A stretch of 46,982 bases of DNA from a virus. The notes below the pieces were generated by a model, which saw only the letters and a program-made list of their open reading frames with translations, did not search any database and had not been told where the DNA came from. Numbering within the stretch: the stretch's first letter is position 1; the number at the start of each line of letters is the position of its first letter. The translations under genes were made by a program, and so were the position numbers. This document shows positions 15,758 through 22,034 of the stretch, one piece after another. The stretch lies in the IMG/VR virus record IMGVR_UViG_3300030746_000023, positions 1-46,982 of that record, one strand, 5' to 3'.

Positions 15758-16831
15758 TCACATCACATGTCGGAGGGTTTCATAGCAATCAACATCGCCA
15801 TAACAAACTTCACACATGAATGGAGTATTCTTGGCCCCATTCCAGTTACCCATTATCTGAATAAAGTCACCCCATTCTTGACTGTTGTCATTACAGAACG
15901 CACAGCCTTCGGCAACCATGTGCTCAAACTGCTGCTTGTTGATGGTGTGGCCGTAGATGTCTTTGTATGGGGGGCGAAATCGCTTGGTATCGAATTTTTG
16001 ATTAAACGATAGAACATTGCTATCACTCTTCTTATAACCAGCAAACGTCTTCACCGTCGTCGTAGTTGTAGCCCCACCTGTAAAAGGGACTGTGGCATAA
16101 ACACATGACTTCCCTTCAACTTTAGACTGCTCGGGACTGTCAAATTTCTTGGTAACAACCGTGGGGACTTTCCACTTATAATGGGTGTCCTTGGTTATCG
16201 TGAAGAACTCGTCGCCTTCCGTTTTCTTGCGACGACGACCTAGAACGTACTTAAGCATCTCAGGTTCAGACGCCCAAATAAGCGTGCAACGATCTGCAGA
16301 ATAGCAATAGTGAAGTGGTCGCTTGTCATTACGCAGGAAGTTTAGGGTTCCGTCTCGCTTGTCAAACCACGTAAGAGCCCAAGCGCCAGTCACACGCTTC
16401 ATGGTTTCAACAACACCAACTTCATTTATTGTCGAAAAAATGGCCTGACTGTCTGTGTCATAGAGATTCGCATCATGAAGATTTTTAATAGTAAATTTGT
16501 CAAGCGTACCATTATGAGCACCCATAACATGTTCAAAAGCGAATGGATGAGCATTCTCTTCAGTGTGAGCCCCAAGAGTGGCATATCTGTTATGCCCTAT
16601 GAGAACTTTAACAGGATTATTGATGTCCATAGCGTCTTCGAACGCCTTGGAGTGAAACAAGTTGAAAGGGTGTCCGGGCGCTCTTGCTAGAGTGAACTCG
16701 TTCGTGGCTCTGTGAACAAATCCAGCACCAGTTGAGTGTGCACCTCTAACACTGTCAACTAGTAGTAGTTCATTAAAAACGTCTTTCCAACTTCCATAAA
16801 TGTCTCCCGCGACTCCGACTAGCCCGCAAAT
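15758..16831 (-). CDS. Class II glutamine amidotransferase with ATT start codon
   Basis: 357 residues from ATT 16831-16829. Class II (Ntn) amidotransferases need Cys as residue 2. Here ATT is followed at once by TGC GGG CTA GTC GGA GTC GCG GGA (CGLVGVAG), the exact family N-terminus. AGGAG lies eight bases before the ATT. The frame upstream has a stop at 16867-16865 region and no ATG, GTG or TTG. The TTG at 16660 would remove the nucleophile and the RGAHSTG block. Further motifs: GHNRYATLGAHT (Arg82), GAHNGT (Asn107-Gly108), DTDSQAIF. It releases ammonia from glutamine, probably for the adjacent ligases. Overlaps the C26 gene by 13 nt. Confidence 0.93.
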   Translation of the reverse strand: MCGLVGVAGDIYGSWKDVFNELLLVDSVRGAHSTGAGFVHRATNEFTLARAPGHPFNLFHSKAFEDAMDINNPVKVLIGHNRYATLGAHTEENAHPFAFEHVMGAHNGTLDKFTIKNLHDANLYDTDSQAIFSTINEVGVVETMKRVTGAWALTWFDKRDGTLNFLRNDKRPLHYCYSADRCTLIWASEPEMLKYVLGRRRKKTEGDEFFTITKDTHYKWKVPTVVTKKFDSPEQSKVEGKSCVYATVPFTGGATTTTTVKTFAGYKKSDSNVLSFNQKFDTKRFRPPYKDIYGHTINKQQFEHMVAEGCAFCNDNSQEWGDFIQIMGNWNGAKNTPFMCEVCYGDVDCYETLRHVM

Positions 16832-17487
16832 TGCAAACTCTCCTGCATGAATTCTGACATTAGTTCAAAACAATAATCAGCAAAACGAGAACCGGGAACA
16901 TATTCTGGATGACCCTGAATGCAGAGGGTCCGGGTTTGCGGATACCAAACGATCTCAGTGTCCTTGTGGTCGTCTGGGTAGAAAAGACTATGCCCAGCTT
17001 CCCAATGATCAGGATTCGCAAGCTTTCTGGTTGATTCGTCAGCCGTTGCAATGACAACACCAGTCTTGTAATTGGGTCGCATCATCTGGTGGTGTGTGCT
17101 GGTGGCTCTGATCTTTTCACCAGTTCGGGTGTCAACGATCATATGGTCGCGAGTGTGACGATCAACATCTTGCCAGAGGGTGCCACCATTAAGGCAATTG
17201 AGAAGTTGAGCTCCACGACAGATACCAAGTTTGAAAGTATTCGGAAAACGATTAAAGATGGCAATCTCTTCTTCATCACGACGAGACGGTTCGAACGGAA
17301 CACCACGATAAGCCGGTCGTTCGTGGTAGATTTTGGTACCAATATCGGCACCGCCGTTAAAGACAATCAAAGTAGCAGACTCGGGATCTTTGATAGGACG
17401 CATACCAATTCCACGGAAAAGATGGCTGGAACTGTCCAAACCACCATATTCGTTAAGGCTAGTAAACGGCATGTCTTTAAAGTTCAT
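16819..17487 (-). CDS. Class I glutamine amidotransferase-like (peptidase C26 type)
   Basis: 222 residues from ATG 17487 (11-nt overlap with the preceding gene; ATG 17472 is an alternative). Motifs: VFNGGADIGTKIY, LGICRGAQLLN (nucleophile Cys90), TSTHHQMM, and QGHPEY with the His and Glu of the triad. This is the gamma-glutamyl hydrolase-like branch (PuuD/C26) that cleaves gamma-glutamyl amides. In the operon it could remove a glutamyl group, recycle the product or supply ammonia. Its end contains the Shine-Dalgarno and ATT start of the class II enzyme. Confidence 0.9.
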   Translation of the reverse strand: MNFKDMPFTSLNEYGGLDSSSHLFRGIGMRPIKDPESATLIVFNGGADIGTKIYHERPAYRGVPFEPSRRDEEEIAIFNRFPNTFKLGICRGAQLLNCLNGGTLWQDVDRHTRDHMIVDTRTGEKIRATSTHHQMMRPNYKTGVVIATADESTRKLANPDHWEAGHSLFYPDDHKDTEIVWYPQTRTLCIQGHPEYVPGSRFADYCFELMSEFMQESLQFAG

Positions 17488-18448
17488 CAAAGGCGTCGTC
17501 GTCGTCAAGGTCGTCGAAATCAAAATCGTGTTCCTCTATGTGTGGTTGTGGTTGTGGTTGTGGTTGTGGTTGTGGTTGTGGTTGTGGTTGTGGTTGTGGT
17601 TGTGGTTGTGGTTGTGGTAGATCATCCCAAATATGCAAGGGAGGTTGAACAAATAGTGGAGGCATTGGAACAAACTTTTTAATCTTTGGTTCAGCTATTG
17701 GCTTGATAATGGGTAGACCAAACAACTCCGAGATCTTTTCGTCGTCCATAGTCTTCATACCCCGAATAGTATTATAATCGGTACTACCCCAAATTTTGTC
17801 ACACGGACGACAATTTTTAGGATTTACCTTAAAAGATTCTGACATTGAAGTCATATCACCTTTTATGATCCGACCCCAATCGGACGACGGAGCGAACCAA
17901 TAGTGACCATGTACCGGGAAAAATCTGTTGTCGCCATTAAATGGCTCACCACGAGTAGAATAAGACAGCAGAAAGGCTAGAACAGTGTCGAACCCAGCTT
18001 GTGTCAACAACTTCCATTGTTTAAGAAACTTTGAATGTTCTATTGGAACTCGGGTGGCAATACAGAAGTTGTAAAGAACATTGCTTGGCCATTTGTCTAG
18101 ATCAGTAATATGAAGATAATAAGTCGCTCTCGATTTCTTAAGACTGACAAGATCACTAAAAGCTTTGAAGGGACCATTTATCAACATTCGAATATAGTCT
18201 ATAGAAACCTCATTAGACTTTGGAACAGCAGTAACCATCTCTTCAAAACCAGGTTTGTGCATTTGCATACTAGCGTGACATATACGCATGTATTCCTTGA
18301 TAAGAACACCTTGAGAATTCCAAATGAACCAAGAAGATGGACTAGCATGATTCAAGCTTTTATACGTGTCAAACAAAGAGGGTAGGTTCTCTTCTATAAC
18401 ACTCTTACTATCAACTAGGATTTCTTCGGGGATTTTCTTATTCACCAA
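17477..18448 (-). CDS. Unknown protein with Pro-Gln repeat and acidic tail (323 aa)
   Basis: First gene after the promoter at 18565-18592. About 240 residues of unrecognised globular sequence (SPSSWFIWNSQGVLIKEYMRI, FFPVHGHYWFAPSSDWGRI, NCRPCDKIWG) are followed by a linker, about 13 Pro-Gln dipeptides and an acidic end (DFDFDDLDDDDAFDEL). The repeat is probably a flexible extended spacer presenting the acidic tail. Start is TTG or the next codon GTG; AAGGA lies upstream inside a short inverted repeat. Being in the amidoligase operon it could be an acceptor or scaffold for the product; that is inference. Confidence 0.7.
   Translation of the reverse strand: MVNKKIPEEILVDSKSVIEENLPSLFDTYKSLNHASPSSWFIWNSQGVLIKEYMRICHASMQMHKPGFEEMVTAVPKSNEVSIDYIRMLINGPFKAFSDLVSLKKSRATYYLHITDLDKWPSNVLYNFCIATRVPIEHSKFLKQWKLLTQAGFDTVLAFLLSYSTRGEPFNGDNRFFPVHGHYWFAPSSDWGRIIKGDMTSMSESFKVNPKNCRPCDKIWGSTDYNTIRGMKTMDDEKISELFGLPIIKPIAEPKIKKFVPMPPLFVQPPLHIWDDLPQPQPQPQPQPQPQPQPQPQPQPQPHIEEHDFDFDDLDDDDAFDEL
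17541..17617 (-). repeat. Hexanucleotide tandem repeat coding Pro-Gln
   Basis: About 13 perfect copies of a 6-base unit (GTTGTG on the plus strand, coding CAACCA on the minus strand). In frame, so slippage would lengthen or shorten the Pro-Gln linker by two residues without frameshift. Confidence 0.95.
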
Positions 18449-18460
18449 TTATTGGTCTTC

Positions 18461-18475
18461 CTTAACGGAGTTAAG
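18461..18475 (-). promoter_or_regulatory. Inverted repeat covering the ribosome-binding site
   Basis: CTTAAC TCC GTTAAG on the minus strand is a perfect 6+3+6 hairpin whose 3' arm contains the AAGG ribosome-binding site of the 323-aa gene. It could limit translation of the first gene of the operon. Confidence 0.4.
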
Positions 18476-18528
18476 AACTTCTACGTTGAGGGTAAAGAGA
18501 TCTTTATATATTATTATATTATTTAGTC

Positions 18529-18563
18529 TCTTTAAAGAACTCTCTAAGAGTCTCTTTAAGAGA
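18529..18563 (-). promoter_or_regulatory. Three tandem palindromes just downstream of the operon promoter
   Basis: Perfect inverted repeats TCTTTAAAGA (18529-18538), ACTCT-N3-AGAGT (18539-18551) and TCTCTT-N-AAGAGA (18551-18563) lie end to end, immediately after the -10 box at 18565-18570. They share the AAGAGA/TCTCTT core. Either operators at the transcription start or a hairpin series in the 5' leader. Confidence 0.5.
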
Positions 18564-18564
18564 T

Positions 18565-18592
18565 ATTATATACCAAAATATTAAGCTGTCAA
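18565..18592 (-). promoter_or_regulatory. Sigma70-type promoter of the amidoligase operon
   Basis: On the minus strand TTGACA (18592-18587) and TATAAT (18570-18565) with a 16-base spacer. It overlaps the end of the small membrane-protein gene and precedes the 323-aa gene by about 115 nt. Confidence 0.75.
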
Positions 18593-18757
18593 GATAATAA
18601 ATCCAATTACAGCAGAAACAGCACCGGCATAACACCAATGCAACCCTGTAATTGTGGTACGTCTTCCGTCTTCAGGAAAGTCGTTCTTCATAGCAGATAT
18701 GCCTGCTAGGAACATACAAACAGCACAAATAGCGAAGAAAAGACCCGCGATAGACAT
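18581..18757 (-). CDS. Small two-helix membrane protein (58 aa), holin candidate
   Basis: ATG 18757 shares a base with the preceding stop (TAATG); stop TAA 18583-18581. Residues ~3-23 (IAGLFFAICAVCMFLAGISA) and ~39-57 (GLHWCYAGAVSAVIGFIILTA) are hydrophobic membrane segments joined by a short charged loop (MKNDFPEDGRR). Size and topology fit a class II holin, but it is far from the endolysin and other roles, such as a membrane-targeted host takeover protein, are as likely. Confidence 0.6.
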   Translation of the reverse strand: MSIAGLFFAICAVCMFLAGISAMKNDFPEDGRRTTITGLHWCYAGAVSAVIGFIILTA

Positions 18758-19152
18758 TATGCCGCCAGCTTCCAGGTTTTGCTTTTGTCGCGAAGGAACA
18801 AACCTTGGGGGCTACCGCGCGGTGTGGCTTCCCCGATCTTGACAAAACCACACTTCTTGATGGCGTCCATGATCTTCTTGCTAGTCATTTGACCAGAATT
18901 GAGGGTCAACCAAGTCATGGCAGGTTTCATTTGTTCGTGCTGAAAGATCTGAAAATCTGGCCGAGGAACAGTACAAATATGTTCAATCTGTTTAACCAAC
19001 TCGTCGTCCGACAAGGTGTTAACAGACTTAAAACCACTGATAATTGACATCCCGCAGCACAACGGCCACATTTGGCGTCGCATTTCAGGTGGGAAATGAC
19101 CCTCGAAAGTTGGGCCAAAAACTGTCGGAAGTTCTTTCTTTTCGTCAGCCAT
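18757..19152 (-). CDS. Hypothetical protein (131 aa)
   Basis: ATG with AGGAG at good spacing. Sequence contains GHFPPEMRRQMWPLCCGMSIISGF and a C-terminal winged-helix-like segment (SKKIMDAIKKCGFVKIGEATPRGSPQGLF). No family recognised. A TTTGACCTGAG motif lies about 50 nt upstream of its start, shared with two neighbouring genes. Confidence 0.65.
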   Translation of the reverse strand: MADEKKELPTVFGPTFEGHFPPEMRRQMWPLCCGMSIISGFKSVNTLSDDELVKQIEHICTVPRPDFQIFQHEQMKPAMTWLTLNSGQMTSKKIMDAIKKCGFVKIGEATPRGSPQGLFLRDKSKTWKLAA

Positions 19153-19210
19153 TGTTTTCTCCTAGTTGGATTAAGTGAGCCTTTTAATGACATGCTCAGG
19201 TCAAAAACAA

Positions 19211-19876
19211 TTACGCGGCGATTTGTTCGGGGAAAACCCAGCCACGATGCTTGGCGACCTGCTCAATCTCGTAGCGCCGCAGAGTGTGGCCGCCGACCGT
19301 CACCTTGTCCATGGTGAAGTAAGCAGTCTTGCGACCAAGGGGTGTGGTCAGCATCATCGACTGACTGGCCTTGGGTATGTTCGCCCAATATTTGGACACA
19401 TTGGACCAAAGTCCAAGGAACTGGGCGGGCGACAGATAGAACTCGGTGCCATCACCAAAGCCGTTCGGCAGTTTGCGCTTGATCTTCGTCTGACCAAGGC
19501 TCATGTTATTGCCAATCGACCAGCCGTCAGGGACTTCAGCGAACTGATAGCCGCCGATGGCATTTGCTGGGGCCTGGGGGGCCTCTACAGCCTCAAGAAC
19601 CTCCTGTACTACCTGAGGTGCCACAACAACGTTTTGGGCTCCACCGAGCTTCTCAGCGACCAAGTTGAACCTGCCATCTTTGAGTTGCACCAGCTTGATC
19701 AGGTTTTCGACCGTGAAGAACTGCTCCGCATCGTCCACCACCAGCAAGGGCTTCTTGTTGTTGGAGATTGCCGTGATGGTTTCGGCCATCAAGTCCGCAC
19801 CGAACTGTCGGAAGATGGTCCTGTCCAACACAATCCCTTGTTGAAGAATTGTGAGAGCTTGATTTTTATCAGCCAT
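19211..19876 (-). CDS. Hypothetical protein (221 aa)
   Basis: ATG 19876 with AAGGAA eight bases upstream is chosen; the longer in-frame opening lies antisense-like in the neighbouring Ala-rich repeat. N-terminal half helical with LLVVDDAEQFFTVENLIKLVQL, a middle Ala/Pro/Val linker (EVLEAVEAPQAPANA), and a C-terminal domain ending RYEIEQVAKHRGWVFPEQIAA. Not recognised. GC is higher than in the adjoining repeat gene. Confidence 0.65.
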   Translation of the reverse strand: MADKNQALTILQQGIVLDRTIFRQFGADLMAETITAISNNKKPLLVVDDAEQFFTVENLIKLVQLKDGRFNLVAEKLGGAQNVVVAPQVVQEVLEAVEAPQAPANAIGGYQFAEVPDGWSIGNNMSLGQTKIKRKLPNGFGDGTEFYLSPAQFLGLWSNVSKYWANIPKASQSMMLTTPLGRKTAYFTMDKVTVGGHTLRRYEIEQVAKHRGWVFPEQIAA

Positions 19877-19928
19877 AGCTGAAATTCCTTGTTTTGTTTG
19901 TGCATGACTTAGGTCAAATGTAATCTTA

Positions 19929-20492
19929 TTAACTAAAAATTCTAATAAAGATTTTTCGTTGTTCGAGTTCCTCAGCAGACCTAGCAGCAGACCAAGTAGC
20001 AGACCAAGTAGCAGACCTAGCAAACCCAGCAGACTCAGCAGCAGACCTAGCAGACCAAGCAGCAGACCTAGCAGACCAAGCAGCAGACCTAGCAGACTCA
20101 GCAGCAGACCTAGCAGACCAAGCAGCAGACCTAGCAGCATACCTAGCAGCAGACTCAGCAGCCTCAGCAGCCTCAGCAGCCTCAGCAGCAGACCTAGCAG
20201 ACCAAGCAGCAGATTTAGATGGTGAGTCTAGCCAAGCCTGTACTGCTCGAAGAGCTTTTGAAACTCTTATATCAGTATTATTGTGAGAAACTCTTTGTGC
20301 ACATTCCAAAGCAAACCGAACACAAAGATCTTTTCTACCAAGTTTGCCAGCCACCCAGAGAAGATCGTCAACGCTAACACCTTTGTCAAGTGCCTGTTCG
20401 GCCGTTAAATACTTTCGACGACCAAAATCAGGTATTTTATTACGAGAACATGGCTGTAGCTTTAGAACTTGGTCATATGTCAGTTTAATCAC
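19929..20492 (-). CDS. Ala-rich heptapeptide-repeat protein
   Basis: GTG 20492 is chosen because AAGGTG lies six bases upstream; GTG 20501 has no good site. The first ~90 residues form a helical domain with Cys (LTYDQVLKLQPCSRNKIPDFG..., LLWVAGKLGRKDLCVRFALECAQR). The rest is ~80 residues of near-repeats of SAAWSAR, SAAESAR and AAEAAEA, predicted as a long Ala-rich helix or coil. Similar Ala-rich repeats end many bacterial and phage small proteins of unknown role. No function assigned. Confidence 0.65.
   Translation of the reverse strand: MIKLTYDQVLKLQPCSRNKIPDFGRRKYLTAEQALDKGVSVDDLLWVAGKLGRKDLCVRFALECAQRVSHNNTDIRVSKALRAVQAWLDSPSKSAAWSARSAAEAAEAAEAAESAARYAARSAAWSARSAAESARSAAWSARSAAWSARSAAESAGFARSATWSATWSAARSAEELEQRKIFIRIFS
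19975..20215 (-). repeat. Degenerate 21-nt coding repeats
   Basis: Direct repeats with a ~21-base period built from AGCAGACCTAGCAGACCAAGC-like units (plus strand), with shorter 9- and 12-base sub-repeats. They encode the SAAWSAR heptads. The units touch each other, so there are no CRISPR-type spacers. Confidence 0.85.
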
Positions 20493-20575
20493 TTTAACCA
20501 CCTTATAAGGTTGACATAAGTATAGTTAGAGTATAAAATAATGATATCAAAGTAAAAATGATCTATGACGTAGTA

Positions 20576-20881
20576 TTAGGCCGCGGCAGCAACCTGTTCG
20601 TGGTTGAACTTGTCCGCCAGGGCCGTCTTGGCCGCCGCCAGATACTTCTCGATCTGCTCAGGAGTGGCCACATTGGTTTCCACGCAGTTACCGTTATGCA
20701 TCGCCCACCAATGGTGGTTCTGGAGCCAATTGCGGGTCCCGAAGTGGTACATGTCCACGATGCGGAACCCAATGTCCTTGCCTTCGGGATTGAAGGTTTG
20801 GACACTAATGTAGAGGTTGTTGGGGTTTTGTGCCACTGGGGCTTGTTGCTCGCCGGTGGTCTTGGTGACTTGCTTGGTCAT
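20576..20881 (-). CDS. Hypothetical protein (101 aa)
   Basis: ATG 20881 with GGAA upstream. A polar N-terminus is followed by LYISVQTFNPEGKDIGFRIVDMY and NHHWWAMHNGNCVETNVATPEQIEKYL, then an Ala tail. Compact alpha/beta appearance; no recognised family. Follows a GC-rich hairpin that probably ends the upstream transcript. Confidence 0.65.
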   Translation of the reverse strand: MTKQVTKTTGEQQAPVAQNPNNLYISVQTFNPEGKDIGFRIVDMYHFGTRNWLQNHHWWAMHNGNCVETNVATPEQIEKYLAAAKTALADKFNHEQVAAAA

Positions 20882-20955
20882 TTCATTTCCATATATGTGA
20901 GGACTGATTGACGATTGTGGTGTTATGAAAGCAAGTCAAAATAAAGGTTAAAATA

Positions 20956-20976
20956 TGTTGCCCCCCCGACGGGGGT
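20956..20976 (-). terminator. Possible terminator hairpin
   Basis: CCCCC-GTC-GGGGG stem on the minus strand, followed by GGCAACATATTTT. The stem is strong but the T-tract is short and displaced, so it may be a processing site rather than an efficient terminator. Confidence 0.4.
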
Positions 20977-21004
20977 TCCATTTCTTCCCCGATTTTGAAC
21001 TAAA

Positions 21005-21280
21005 TTAAACGTTATTCAGATAAGCAAGAAGACTGTCTTCACTCTCCCAACGAGTGTAGGGATACGACTTCACGACGTTGTGAAGATACTTACCCATGGA
21101 CTCCGCATGGACGAGACCCATGTAGATGTCTAATGGGGCCATGTAACTATAAAGACCACCATTTTTGAATCGAACACAGAGGGTCTGTGACGGTTCATGG
21201 AAGAATGTGGCACTGATATTGGAAGAGTCGCTATCAGCCCACCCAATTGCTGTCAGTTGTTTTTGTGATTTGTAAACCAT
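21005..21280 (-). CDS. KTSC-domain small protein
   Basis: 91 residues from ATG 21280, where AGAGG lies just upstream. The pattern IGWADSDSSNISATFF...LCVRFKNGGLYSYMAPLDIYMGLVHAESMGKYLHNVVKSYPYTR fits the KTSC domain: a strand, ngg.Y.Y, then a helix with A.S.G.y.n..ik. The domain occurs alone in many phages and in a lysyl-tRNA synthetase context; function unknown. A longer in-frame start at 21328 would enter the stem of the adjacent structured element. Confidence 0.7.
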   Translation of the reverse strand: MVYKSQKQLTAIGWADSDSSNISATFFHEPSQTLCVRFKNGGLYSYMAPLDIYMGLVHAESMGKYLHNVVKSYPYTRWESEDSLLAYLNNV

Positions 21281-21310
21281 AACCTCTCTAACCCCACACC
21301 ATACCCATGA

Positions 21311-21417
21311 TTGAGTATGAGAGAACACACAGAAAGTTTCGACATAGAGCTTCCCGCTGCATCCGCGCGGACTTGTTGGGAAGATACCCGCTGATCTGTG
21401 TGTTCACTGATACTCAA
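21311..21417 (-). ncRNA. Structured element 1 of 3, long closing stem
   Basis: TTGAGTAT (21311-21318) pairs with ATACTCAA (21410-21417), and AACACACAG (21324-21332) pairs with CTGTGTGTT (21396-21404). The five bases between are partly complementary, giving a ~22-bp closing stem with two mismatches. Inside are CTTCCC/GGGAAG and the palindrome TCCGCGCGGA. Strand is assumed from the leftward neighbours; whether it is transcribed is unknown. Confidence 0.5.
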
Positions 21418-21452
21418 CGTACTTCATTCAAAGTAAGGTTGTATGTCTTACC

Positions 21453-21581
21453 TTCAATATAATTGAGCACACAGAACACCTAGTAGTCCGATGTACCGAC
21501 TTCACATCCCGACCTAGGGTCTGAGGGTCTTACCTCTAGCAGTCTGCGGTCTGGCCTGTCTGTGTGCTCAATTATACTGAA
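21453..21581 (-). ncRNA. Structured element 2 of 3, 22-bp closing stem
   Basis: TTCAATAT plus AATTGAGCACACAG (21453-21474) pairs with CTGTGTGCTCAATT plus ATACTGAA (21560-21581): 22 bp with one mismatch, of which 14 are consecutive and perfect. The 85-nt interior holds several short hairpins (GCAG-A-CTGC, GAGG/CCTC, GACC/GGTC, GATGT/ACATC on the minus strand). The stem shares the ACACACAG and ATAC-T-AA pieces with element 1. Confidence 0.55.
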
Positions 21582-21582
21582 C

Positions 21583-21690
21583 ATAGGAGACCACCTGTAG
21601 GGATCGCCTTACGGGTCTTCGATCGTGTAGCACCCAGGGCTTACACGCCTGCTTTACCGACTATTGGTCGATGTGCAGATGGTCACCTAT
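21583..21690 (-). ncRNA. Structured element 3 of 3, branched
   Basis: ATAGGAGACCA (21583-21593) pairs with TGGTCACCTAT (21680-21690) with one mismatch. Inside are at least three hairpins: CGAC/GTCG, CGTGT-A-AGC/GCT-ACACG and GATCG/CGATC, giving a multibranched, cloverleaf-like outline. It lacks a tRNA T-loop (GTTCGA) and the right arm lengths, so it is not called a tRNA. Confidence 0.5.
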
Positions 21691-21870
21691 ACTCAACCTA
21701 ACGAATAAACAAAGACAAGGGAAAAGACCCCAAACCCACTGCCAGTTTGACGCCCCGGCGAGGCAGTTTAACGACAAGACAACGTAAGGGGGGTAAGTTT
21801 ACGTAGTCAATGCCCAGGTCGCTTGCAGGTGCCCCAAAAGGGTAGTTCAACGCTTACACCTGCGAAGTTA

Positions 21871-21969
21871 CTAAACCCAATTGTCGAATATGTAGTCAAT
21901 TAACCAGTTGATAATGATAGTTGTTATCAACCACGCTAGAAGGATGAGACCAACTGCAATATAGAACAT
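21871..21969 (-). CDS. Tiny single-span membrane protein (32 aa)
   Basis: ATG 21969-21967 preceded by GGAAGGGGA at good spacing; TAG 21873-21871. The sequence MFYIAVGLILLAWLITTIIINWLIDYIFDNWV is one hydrophobic helix with aromatic ends. The duplicated leader element lies directly upstream, as for the 50-aa gene, which supports real expression. Role unknown; small phage membrane proteins can be holin helpers or superinfection-exclusion factors. Confidence 0.6.
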   Translation of the reverse strand: MFYIAVGLILLAWLITTIIINWLIDYIFDNWV

Positions 21970-21984
21970 AAAAGTCCCCTTCCT

Positions 21985-22034
21985 TTTGTAGTTGAGAGAA
22001 GAGACAATTGCTGTCAGCCTCACTGAACGACAAA
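21985..22034 (-). repeat. Duplicated leader element, copy 2
   Basis: Shares a 22-base identical block (22013-22034) and the 10-base block GTTGAGAGAA (21991-22000, plus strand) with 22242-22287. Both copies end just before the ribosome-binding site of a very small leftward gene. Contains TCAG-CCTCA-CTGA. Confidence 0.8.

Larger units (their letters stand above)
21281..21870. other. Gene-free 590-nt structured region
   Basis: No reading frame with a ribosome-binding site was found on either strand. The stretch is filled by three long-stemmed elements (listed separately) and then by smaller hairpins: CTGCC...GGCAG enclosing CGCC/GGCG (about 21750-21775), ACGTAA...TTACGT (about 21782-21803) and GCAGGTG...CACCTGC (21825-21863). 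Confidence 0.7.

Noticed and set aside
16660-16660. TTG 16660 as start of the class II amidotransferase
   Set aside because: Removes the nucleophilic Cys and the RGAHSTG block; the enzyme could not work.
17089-17682. Plus-strand frame with a long poly-Val run
   Set aside because: The poly-Val is the antisense reading of the Pro-Gln repeat, and the rest is antisense to the amidotransferase.
19975-20215. Possible CRISPR array
   Set aside because: Repeat units are contiguous, degenerate and in coding frame; there are no unique spacers and no cas genes.
21583-21690. tRNA gene
   Set aside because: Cloverleaf-like outline but no GTTCGA-type T-loop, wrong arm lengths and no CCA-compatible end.
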